DNA of 11,374 nt. Origin: Candidatus Neomicrothrix sp. UBA4742 (GTDB lineage Bacteria; Actinomycetota; Acidimicrobiia; Acidimicrobiales; Acidimicrobilacustridaceae). Location: positions 1 to 11,374 of the forward strand of contig DHIQ01000032.1 of the NCBI GenBank assembly GCA_002403895.1, written 5' to 3'. Both the position numbers and the translations under genes were made by a program. This document shows positions 5,125 to 11,374 of the stretch, one piece after another. Under the pieces are notes generated by a model. That model was not told where the DNA came from. It was given only the letters and a program-made list of their open reading frames with translations, and did not search any database. Numbering within the stretch: the first letter of the stretch is position 1; each line of letters opens with the position of its first letter.

Positions 5125-6653
5125 GGGCTCTCGGCCCGACCCGCCTCGGCCGTGGTCTTGGACGAGATGAGCTCGACCAGCACCGATCGGGGGAGCTTGC
5201 CCAGCTCGTTGGCCGGCAGCGCGTCGACGAACACCACGACCTCGGGGAGCTTGAACGGCGCCAGCCGGCCCCGGCACCAGGATCGGAGCCCGTCAGCCGT
5301 GGGTCGCCTGGCGCCCGGTCGGAGCACAATGGCCGCGCCGACCCGCTCGCCCATCTCGGCGTCGGGCAGGCCGGTGACGGCCACATCGGCGACGGCCGGG
5401 TGGGCGCGCAACACGTCGGCCACCTCGGACGGCGGGAACTTCTCGCCCCCCCGGTTGACGACATCGGATCGCCGTCCGACCGGGTAGACGAAGCCGTCGG
5501 CGTCTCGGCGGGCGAGGTCGCCCGTTTGGAGCCACCCCTTCGCCGCGCCGGCGTCGCCGTCGCCCCCGTCGTCGGGCGCCCTCACGTTCTGGGTCGACCG
5601 GACCCAGATCTCACCGACGTCCCTGGTGGCCGCATCGGTCCCGGTGGTCGGATCGACGATACGGATCTCGACACCCGGGAGCGGGCGCCCGACCGAGCCG
5701 AGACGGCGCGGGTCGCGGTGGTCGGCCGGGGAGAGGGTCGTGTAGGCACCAAGCGTCTCGGTCTGGCCGAAGACGTTGGCGAACCCGGCGTCGGGCCACT
5801 GCTCCATGGCCCTGGCGATGAGCTCGGTGGGTGCCGCGGCCGCCCCGTAGGAGATCATCTTGATCGACGACACGTCGGTCGTCCCGAGGTCGGGGTGGTC
5901 GAGGATGCGGGCGAGCATGGTCGGCACCAGGAACGCGGAGCTGACCCGGTGGCGCTCGACCAGGGCCAGCCACCGACCGGCATCGAACCGGGGTTGAATG
6001 ACCGTGGTGTCGCCGCCGTAGAGGTTGAGCAGCAGACCGAGGATGCCCCCAACGTGGAACGACGGGACGCACATGATCGTCACGCTGGGTCGGCGGCCGG
6101 TCTCGAACGGGCCGCGGTAAGCGCGGATCCGGGCGGCGACGGCCCGGTGGCTGATGGGGACAGCTTTGGGCAGCCCGGTCGTGCCGCTCGTGAACAGCAC
6201 CAAGGCCTCCGCCCCGCCGCCCGGCGCCCGAGCGGGGGTCTCGCCCGGCGACGCCTCTGGCTGCTGGAGCACGAGTGCGTCCCCGCCGAGGGCCTCGCTG
6301 AGCGCGGCCGAGGCCTCGCCGCCGGCGACGGCGACCGACGAGCAGCCGGACGAGGTGACGAGCTGGGCCAGCTCCCCGCTCGTGAGCAGGGGGTTCATCT
6401 GGGCGGTGGCGGCCCCGAGGTGGGCGGCGGCGAGGGTCGCAGCGGTGGCTCGGACGCCGCCCCAGTCGGCCAGCGCCACGCGCATGCCCGGGCCGACACC
6501 GCGCCCGGCGAGCGTCGCGGCCCACCACATCGTCGCTTCCCGCAGGTCGCCGAAGGAACTCCTCGGTACCTCGTCGAAGATGAGCGCGGGCCGCTGGGGC
6601 TCACCGTCGGCCGGGCCGTCGAGCACGCCGGCGATGTTGGCCAGGTCGGTCAC
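5121..6653 (-). CDS. Acyl-CoA synthetase (AMP-forming, class I adenylate-forming enzyme)
   Basis: This 510-residue protein activates a carboxylic acid to acyl-CoA via acyl-AMP. Motifs in order: phosphate-binding loop LVLFTSGTTGLPK (151-163), MCVPSFHVGG in the substrate half (194-203), SYGAAAAPTEL (268-278), GQTET (296-300), GWLQTGDLARRDADGFVY with the ribose-binding Asp (373-390), the hinge GRRSDVVNRGGEKFPPSEV (393-411), and NELGKLPRSVL near the C-terminus with K486 as the adenylation lysine. Length is normal for the family. The start GTG 6653 overlaps the sulfatase stop (GTGA), and its own stop overlaps the nucleosidase start, so the three are translationally coupled. The long shadow frames on the opposite strand are an effect of high GC. 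Chain-length or ring specificity cannot be read; context suggests a bulky, sulfated-precursor-derived acid. Confidence 0.93.
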   Translation of the reverse strand: MTDLANIAGVLDGPADGEPQRPALIFDEVPRSSFGDLREATMWWAATLAGRGVGPGMRVALADWGGVRATAATLAAAHLGAATAQMNPLLTSGELAQLVTSSGCSSVAVAGGEASAALSEALGGDALVLQQPEASPGETPARAPGGGAEALVLFTSGTTGLPKAVPISHRAVAARIRAYRGPFETGRRPSVTIMCVPSFHVGGILGLLLNLYGGDTTVIQPRFDAGRWLALVERHRVSSAFLVPTMLARILDHPDLGTTDVSSIKMISYGAAAAPTELIARAMEQWPDAGFANVFGQTETLGAYTTLSPADHRDPRRLGSVGRPLPGVEIRIVDPTTGTDAATRDVGEIWVRSTQNVRAPDDGGDGDAGAAKGWLQTGDLARRDADGFVYPVGRRSDVVNRGGEKFPPSEVADVLRAHPAVADVAVTGLPDAEMGERVGAAIVLRPGARRPTADGLRSWCRGRLAPFKLPEVVVFVDALPANELGKLPRSVLVELISSKTTAEAGRAESP

Positions 6654-8935
6654 TGGGCCCGCATCGCTTGCTCAACCTGGGCGCGGAGGTCGAGGACCGT
6701 TTCGCCCTCGACGTCGACGACGACGCGATGCAGCGTGCCGGTGAATGGGAACGGCGACGCGTAGTCGGCCACGACCGGGAGGGCCATCGAGTACCCCACC
6801 GTGAGCCCGTCGCCGCAGATCGACCATCGGGTGATCGTGAAGCGGGGCACCTCCACCGAACCGGCGGCCGCACCGTCGACCAGCAACGTGGCCACGCCTC
6901 CCGATCCGGGGCCGTGCTCGTAGCGGACCTCGAGATCGTGACGACCGGCGGGCACCGCCACGTCGGACACGACGCGGGATTCCTCCAGGGCGACGAAGTT
7001 GTGGGCGTAGCTGAGCCGCCCGTCGGCCAGCCACAGTACCCAGCCGCCGTGGCCCGATCCCTGACTCACGAGCACTCCTTCGGCTCCTGCGTCGGGGATG
7101 TCGACCTCGGCCACGACCCGGTGGGTGCGGCACCGCACGTTGACGGCGGCTGCCTCGTCGACGGGACCGGTACCGGGCCAGTACCGGTAGCGACCTCGTG
7201 GCGGGGTGACCGGCTCACGAGCGATCGCCTCGAAGAACGGGCTCGAGTCGACCGGAAGCACCTGGTACCGCTCGGCCTCCACCCACCACCGATCGACCAT
7301 CGCCTGCAACCGCTCGGGCTCGGCGTCAGCCCGGTTGTGGCACTCGGCCGGATCGACCCGCACCTCATAGAGCTCCCACCGGTCGGCATCGGAAGCCGTC
7401 TCACCGTCGAGCATCGAGACGTGCGTGACCGCCTTCCAGCCCTCGTGGTAGAGCGCCCGGCACCCGAACATCTCGAAGTACTGCGTGGCGCGGACCTCGG
7501 GCGCGTCGACCGAGGCGAACGTCGAGCGGATGCTGACGCCCTCGATCGGCAGCTGGGTGACGCCGGCGAGCTCGGTCGGTGGCGCCAACCCCACGGCGTC
7601 GAGGATGGTGGGTAGCAGGTCGATGGCGTGGACGTACTGGCGGCGGACCTCACCCCGCGCCGCCAGCCCGGCGGGCCAGTGGACGATGAGTGGGTCGCAC
7701 ACGCCGCCCTCGTGCACTTCGCGCTTCCACCGCCGGAACGGGGTGTTGCCGGCGACGGTCCACCCCCACGGATAGTTGTTGTGGATCTGCGGGCCACCGA
7801 TCTCGTCGATGCGCTCCAGGGCCTCGGCCACCGGGCGTTCGGCCAGGTTCCACGGGCGGGCATCGTTGATCGAGCCGGTGGGGCCGCCCTCACTCGACGC
7901 CCCGTTGTCGGACAGCACCATCACGAGCGTGTCATCGAGCTCTCCCAGCTCGGCCAGGAAGTCGAGCACGCGACCGATCTGGGTGTCGGCGTGGGACAAC
8001 ATGGCGGCGAAGCACTCCATGTAACGGGCGTACAACCGCCGCTCGTCCGGGCCGAGCGCGTCCCAGGGCGGCACCCAGTCGGGGCGGGGCGAGAGCTCCA
8101 CGCTCTCGGGCAACAGCCCGTCGCGGAGCTGGCGCTCGAACGTCTCAGCTCGCCAGACGTCCCAGCCCCGGTCGAAGCGGCCCCGGTAGCGATCGATCCA
8201 GGGCCGGGGTGCCTGGTGGGGGGAGTGGCAGGCGCCCATCGCGAGGTAGAGCAGGAACGGCTGGGTGGGCTCGACGTGGCGCAGGTCGGCGACGAACTCG
8301 ATGGCCCGGTCGGCGAGGTCCTCGCTCAGGTGGTAGCCGTCCTCGGCCGAGCGCGGGGGAGCCACCCGGTGGTTGTCGTAGGTCAAGGCCGGCTCGAACT
8401 GGTTGGTCTCACCGGAGAAGAAGCCGTAGAAGCGCTCGAAGCCGCGGCCCAACGGCCAGGTCGACCGCGACGCACCGAGGTGCATGTCCTCCTCTGGGGT
8501 CAGGTGCCACTTGCCGACGGCGTAGGCCGCGTAGCCCTGGGGCACCAACATTTCGGGCAGCATCCCCGCCGAGCGGGGGATGCGGGCGTCATAGCCCGGG
8601 AACCCGGTGGCCAGGTCGGTGATGCGCCCCATGCCGACCGAGTGGTGGTTTCGGCCGGTGAGCAGGCAGGCGCGGGTGGGCGAGCAGAGCGCGGTGGTGT
8701 GGAAGTTCGAGTAGCGCAGGCCTCCGGCAGCCAGGGCGTCGAGGCGGGGGGTGGCCAGATCGGACCCGAAGCAGCCGAGCTGGGCGAAGCCGACGTCGTC
8801 GAGCACCACCACCACCACGTTGGGAGCGCCGGCGGGCGGGCGCACCCTTGGCGGCCACCACGCCTCGGCGTCGGCCCGGTACCGCCCGATCACGCCCCCG
8901 AACTTCACACCCTCGGACTGCATGGCATCGCCCAC
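6650..8935 (-). CDS. Type I (formylglycine-dependent) sulfatase, cytoplasmic, AtsA/AtsD-like
   Basis: This 761-residue protein hydrolyses a sulfate ester. Metal-site Asp pair: VVVVVLDDVGFAQLGC (D46, D47). The sulfatase signature ALCSPTRACLLTG holds C84, which an FGE-type enzyme would convert to formylglycine, and R88. Further active-site segments are GKWHL (141-145), CHSPHQAP (236-243) and VLSDNGASSEGG (D343, N344). Residues about 580-761 form an extra beta-rich C-terminal domain (for example HGGWVLWLADGRLSYAHNF). The length and the N-terminal FGGVIGRYRADAEAWWP resemble the long mycobacterial-type arylsulfatases rather than the shorter Pseudomonas AtsA. No signal peptide is present, so it should act on an imported or intracellular sulfate ester. 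Start GTG 8935 has GGGG about seven bases upstream; ATG 8923 is also possible. It lies 12 bp after the crotonase gene and overlaps the ligase start by four bases. No FGE gene is in the window. Confidence 0.92.
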   Translation of the reverse strand: MGDAMQSEGVKFGGVIGRYRADAEAWWPPRVRPPAGAPNVVVVVLDDVGFAQLGCFGSDLATPRLDALAAGGLRYSNFHTTALCSPTRACLLTGRNHHSVGMGRITDLATGFPGYDARIPRSAGMLPEMLVPQGYAAYAVGKWHLTPEEDMHLGASRSTWPLGRGFERFYGFFSGETNQFEPALTYDNHRVAPPRSAEDGYHLSEDLADRAIEFVADLRHVEPTQPFLLYLAMGACHSPHQAPRPWIDRYRGRFDRGWDVWRAETFERQLRDGLLPESVELSPRPDWVPPWDALGPDERRLYARYMECFAAMLSHADTQIGRVLDFLAELGELDDTLVMVLSDNGASSEGGPTGSINDARPWNLAERPVAEALERIDEIGGPQIHNNYPWGWTVAGNTPFRRWKREVHEGGVCDPLIVHWPAGLAARGEVRRQYVHAIDLLPTILDAVGLAPPTELAGVTQLPIEGVSIRSTFASVDAPEVRATQYFEMFGCRALYHEGWKAVTHVSMLDGETASDADRWELYEVRVDPAECHNRADAEPERLQAMVDRWWVEAERYQVLPVDSSPFFEAIAREPVTPPRGRYRYWPGTGPVDEAAAVNVRCRTHRVVAEVDIPDAGAEGVLVSQGSGHGGWVLWLADGRLSYAHNFVALEESRVVSDVAVPAGRHDLEVRYEHGPGSGGVATLLVDGAAAGSVEVPRFTITRWSICGDGLTVGYSMALPVVADYASPFPFTGTLHRVVVDVEGETVLDLRAQVEQAMRAQ

Positions 8936-8947
8936 TGCCTACCCCAG

Positions 8948-9781
8948 CTACCAGCCGCGGAACACGGGGTCGCGGCGCTCGGTGAAGGCCTGCATGCCCT
9001 CCGCCGCGTCCTGCGTGGCCACCACGAGCTCCTGGAAGTACGCCTCGTCGTCGAAGCTCTGGTCGCGGCTCGACTCGAAACTGCGGTTGGCCAGCCGCTT
9101 GGTCATGGCGATCGCCCGGGTCGGCAGGGACAGGAAGGCGACGGCCAATTCGTCGACCGATGCGTCGAGGTCGGCGGCCGGCACCACGCGGTTGACGAGA
9201 CCGATGCGATCGGCTTCGTCGGCTCGGCAGTCGCGCCCGAGCATCAGCAGCTCCTTGGCCCGGTGCAGCCCCACGAGCCGAGGCAGGAGGTAACAGCCAC
9301 CGGCGTCGGCCATGATGCCCCGCCGCACGAACACCTCGATGAACTTGGCCGTGTCGGCCATCACCACCAGATCGCAGGCGAGGGCCAGCTGCGCGCCACC
9401 CCCGGCGGCGGTGCCGTTGACCGCAGCGATGACCGGCCGCTCGCAGTCGAGCACCGAGGACACCAGGCGCTGCCAGCCGGTGCGGATGAGGCGGGCCGCG
9501 TCCCCACCCGCCCGGTCCGGTGCGCCCTCGGGTCTCGGGGCTGAGGGCCGCTGGGGCCCGCCCAGCGCGGCGCCGGTGCAGAAGTGGCGGTCACCGGCGC
9601 CCCGGAGCACGACGGCGCGGACCCGCAGGTCCCCGGAGATCTCGGCGAAGCGCTCGGCCAGCCGGTCGCGCATGGTGGCGGTGAGAGCATTGCCGCCGTC
9701 GGGGCGGTCGATGGTGAGCCGAGCGATGCCCCCGGTCAACTCGTAGCGGATCAGCTCGTCGACGTCGCGCTCATCGGCCAT
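8948..9781 (-). CDS. Enoyl-CoA hydratase/isomerase family protein (crotonase) with atypical active site
   Basis: This 277-residue protein has the crotonase fold: LTIDRPDGGNALTATM (N-terminal strand, about 23-37), HFCTGAALGG (66-75, first oxyanion-hole strand), RPVIAAVNGTAAGGGAQLALACDLVVM (115-141, second oxyanion-hole glycines), and IMADAGGCYLLPRLVG (156-171). In classical hydratases two Glu residues activate water. Here the first position appears to be Gln (Q131 in GGGAQL) and the second Phe (F151). Asp159 in MADAGG occupies the position used by many isomerase-type crotonases. Isomerisation or a ring/branched-substrate reaction is therefore as likely as simple hydration. The start is ATG 9781 with an excellent GAGGAGGGA two bases before it. 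It is the first gene of the minus operon, directly behind the divergent promoter region. Confidence 0.9.
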   Translation of the reverse strand: MADERDVDELIRYELTGGIARLTIDRPDGGNALTATMRDRLAERFAEISGDLRVRAVVLRGAGDRHFCTGAALGGPQRPSAPRPEGAPDRAGGDAARLIRTGWQRLVSSVLDCERPVIAAVNGTAAGGGAQLALACDLVVMADTAKFIEVFVRRGIMADAGGCYLLPRLVGLHRAKELLMLGRDCRADEADRIGLVNRVVPAADLDASVDELAVAFLSLPTRAIAMTKRLANRSFESSRDQSFDDEAYFQELVVATQDAAEGMQAFTERRDPVFRGW

Positions 9782-9839
9782 CGTCCCTCCTCATGCTCGT
9801 TGCTCACCCCGGGTGCTCAGCGTAGTGTGCGCCGGAAGA

Positions 9840-9859
9840 ACCTGACATGCGTGTCAGGT
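9840..9859. promoter_or_regulatory. 20-bp operator-like inverted repeat in the divergent promoter region
   Basis: ACCTGACA (9840-9847) and TGTCAGGT (9852-9859) are perfectly complementary 8-base arms around TGCG. The site lies 58 bp before the crotonase start and 91 bp before the dehydrogenase start. A TACGCT (9824-9819, minus strand) could be the -10 of the minus operon, which would put its -35 region inside the palindrome. Size and symmetry fit a dimeric TetR- or GntR-type repressor; no regulator gene is in the window. It is not the KstR sterol-regulator pattern (AAC-NN-GTT). Confidence 0.6.
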
Positions 9860-9870
9860 CGAGTTCGACG

Positions 9871-9885
9871 GTCCACCCTGTGGAC
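9871..9885. repeat. Short inverted repeat near the operator
   Basis: GTCCAC-CCT-GTGGAC has perfect 6-base arms, 11 bp beyond the 20-bp palindrome towards the dehydrogenase gene. It could be a second regulator site or part of the plus-strand promoter. It is short enough to be chance in GC-rich DNA. Confidence 0.3.
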
Positions 9886-9950
9886 GGGATAGCCGACGGC
9901 GAAGCTGCCGCCGGTGGACGTGACGAGTGCGAACCTGAAGGGGAGACACC

Positions 9951-10904
9951 GTGGGGGTGTTCGACGGGAAGGTGGCCGTGGTGACCGGGGCCGGTCGAGG
10001 CATCGGCCGGGAGGAGGCGTTGCTACTCGGCGCCGAAGGCGCCCGGGTCGTGGTCAACGACCTGGGCGGGGGAGCGGACGGGGCCGGCGGAGACGCCGGT
10101 CCGGCCCAGCAGGTCGTCGACGAGATCACGTCGGGTGGCGGCCAAGCGGTGGCGAACACCGACGACATCGCCACCTGGACCGGCAGCGAGGCGCTGGTGA
10201 ATCAGGCGGTCGAGCACTTCGGTGGCCTCGACGTGGTGATCAACAACGCCGGCATCTTGCGCGACCGGCTCAGCTTCAACATGACCGAGGAGGAGTGGGA
10301 CTCGGTCATCGCCGTCCACCTCAAGGGCCATTTCGGGGTGGCGCGCCACGCTGCGGCGTGGTGGCGGGCCCGGTCGAAGGAAACGGGGGAGCCGGCCGCG
10401 GCGGCCATTGTCAACACCGCCAGCGAGTCAGGCCTGTACGGCAACGCCGGGCAAGCCAACTACGCGGCGGCCAAGGCCGGCATCGCCGCGCTCACCCTGG
10501 TGCTCGCCCGAGAGCTCGAGCGCATCGGGGTGCGAGTCAACGCCATCGCCCCCGTGGCCCGCACCCGGCTCACCGAGGCGGTCGCCGGCGACTACATGAA
10601 GCCCGATGAGTCGGGGTTCGACCGATTCGACCCGGCCAACGTCGCCGCGGTGGCCTGTTGGCTGGGGTCGGACCTGGCCGCGGGCGTCTCGGGCCAGGTG
10701 GTCAAGGTCCAGGGAGGTCAGCTGCAGTTGCTCGAGGGCTGGCGCCCCCTCACCGAGGTCACCGACGACAAACCGTGGACCCTCGACTCGGTCGCCGCAC
10801 TGCGCGACGCCATCCTCGGCCCGACCGACGGATCGGTGCCCCCGTTCTTCTTCGGGCCGCCTCCGACCGGACGCGACCCCTACCCTGCAGCGGCGTGGGA
10901 GTGA
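9951..10904 (+). CDS. Short-chain dehydrogenase/reductase, probable 3-hydroxyacyl-CoA dehydrogenase
   Basis: This 317-residue NAD(P)-dependent enzyme has a classical Rossmann fold: VAVVTGAGRGIG (8-19, dinucleotide loop), VVVNDLGG with an Asp at the strand-2 end (33-40, favours NAD), VINNAGILRD (96-105), and the catalytic set S158, Y171, K175 in NTASESGLYGNAGQANYAAAK. The long insertion after strand 2 (GGGADGAGGDAGPAQQVVDE) and the roughly 60-residue C-terminal extension with DDKPWTLDSV are typical of the peroxisomal multifunctional-enzyme-2 / actinobacterial Hsd4A-like group. These oxidise 3-hydroxyacyl-CoA in fatty-acid or sterol side-chain beta-oxidation. GTG 9951 is chosen because AAGGGGAG lies about six bases upstream; GTG 9957 is possible. 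It is the first gene of the plus operon, divergent from the crotonase operon, and is followed after 33 bp by the acyl-CoA dehydrogenase. Confidence 0.92.
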   Translation: MGVFDGKVAVVTGAGRGIGREEALLLGAEGARVVVNDLGGGADGAGGDAGPAQQVVDEITSGGGQAVANTDDIATWTGSEALVNQAVEHFGGLDVVINNAGILRDRLSFNMTEEEWDSVIAVHLKGHFGVARHAAAWWRARSKETGEPAAAAIVNTASESGLYGNAGQANYAAAKAGIAALTLVLARELERIGVRVNAIAPVARTRLTEAVAGDYMKPDESGFDRFDPANVAAVACWLGSDLAAGVSGQVVKVQGGQLQLLEGWRPLTEVTDDKPWTLDSVAALRDAILGPTDGSVPPFFFGPPPTGRDPYPAAAWE

Positions 10905-10937
10905 CGACGTCGGGCCCGAGCAGATGCGGGTGACACG

Positions 10938-11374
10938 GTGAAGCTCGGGTTCGACCCGGCCGACGAGGTGTTCCGGGCCGAGCTGCTGGCGTTCGTGGAC
11001 GAGCACGCCCCTCCCGAGGCACGCCGGGGACGGGACTGGATCGGCGACGACGCCGATGCCGACGCCGATGGGATCATGGTGATCCCCGACTGGGCTCGGC
11101 GTTGGCAGGCCACGCTGTTCGACCACGGGTGGATGATCCCCTCCTACCCACCGGAGCTCGGTGGGCGGCTTGCCACCCCCATCCAGACCCTCATCTACCT
11201 TGAGGAGATGGCCCGGCTGGGCATCCCTCGGTCGGTGCACTTCGGGGGCTACGCCATCGTCGGCCCATCGCTGCTCGAGTTCGGCGACGACGACCAGCGG
11301 GCCATGGCGCCGGCCGCCATCCGCGGCGACACGGTGTGGTGCGTCGGCATGTCCGAGCCCAACGCGGGCTCGGA
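10938..11374 (+). CDS. Acyl-CoA dehydrogenase, N-terminal part (cut by window edge)
   Basis: The first 145 codons are visible and the frame is open at the right edge. Features are an alpha-helical N-terminal domain (VFRAELLAFVDEHAPPEARR), then DHGWMIPSYPPELGG, which is the usual motif preceding the substrate-pocket helices, and YLEEMARLGIPRS. TVWCVGMSEPNAGS follows, the start of the FAD/substrate-contact loop before the Asp of the family motif. It should catalyse alpha,beta-desaturation of an acyl-CoA with FAD. An acidic repeat DDADADADG at about residues 38-46 is unusual. Start GTG 10938 is the only reasonable one: the ATG at 10924 meets a stop within six codons. The ribosome-binding site is weak (GCGGGTGA). 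It follows the dehydrogenase gene by 33 bp and is probably co-transcribed. Confidence 0.9.
   Translation, partial: MKLGFDPADEVFRAELLAFVDEHAPPEARRGRDWIGDDADADADGIMVIPDWARRWQATLFDHGWMIPSYPPELGGRLATPIQTLIYLEEMARLGIPRSVHFGGYAIVGPSLLEFGDDDQRAMAPAAIRGDTVWCVGMSEPNAGS

Noticed and set aside
4878..6764. 628-codon open frame on the plus strand opposite the acyl-CoA synthetase
   Set aside because: It is antisense to a gene with full adenylate-forming motifs. Its translation is low-complexity Arg/Gly/Val-rich with no family features, the usual shadow of high-GC coding DNA.
7628..9544. 638-codon open frame on the plus strand opposite the sulfatase and crotonase genes
   Set aside because: It spans two real genes antisense, lacks recognisable motifs, and is explained by strong third-position GC bias.

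Overview
The window is high-GC DNA with many GTG starts, 4-base GTGA gene overlaps and lipid-catabolism families typical of Actinomycetota. An acidimicrobial or mycobacterium-like lineage is plausible, but nothing here fixes the genus. There are nine CDSs (eight complete, one cut by the right edge) and no rRNA, tRNA, CRISPR array, transposase or integrase.

Left part (1-3241). This is an accessory-looking, visibly less GC-rich segment. It holds a four-helix membrane protein on the minus strand (190-786). An ECF sigma factor (1041-1562) follows on the plus strand, overlapping a single-pass membrane protein (1562-2305) that ends in a small domain resembling I78 / potato-inhibitor-I peptidase inhibitors. 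A convergent lipoprotein (2418-3005, minus) has an ECF-type GGGAACC-N16-CGTC promoter-like sequence just upstream. Three gapless imperfect direct repeats of about 63 bp (81-143, 814-876, 2325-2387) flank the first two gene units, so this part reads as two cassettes separated by a repeated boundary element.

Middle (3242-4335). A CaiB/BaiF-family protein with a His/Asp pair resembling alpha-methylacyl-CoA racemase ends short. It converges on the next operon across a gap with possible terminator stems.

Right part (4336-11374). Two divergent catabolic operons face each other across a 169-bp promoter region carrying a 20-bp operator-like palindrome. The minus operon runs enoyl-CoA hydratase-like crotonase, cytoplasmic type I sulfatase, acyl-CoA synthetase, MTA/SAH-nucleosidase-like protein; the last three are joined by 4-base GTGA overlaps. 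The plus operon runs a 3-hydroxyacyl-CoA-type short-chain dehydrogenase, then an acyl-CoA dehydrogenase that leaves the window. Together they supply activation, alpha-beta dehydrogenation, hydration/isomerisation and 3-hydroxyacyl oxidation, plus desulfation. The inference is catabolism of a sulfated lipid- or sterol-like acid, probably under a palindrome-binding repressor encoded elsewhere.
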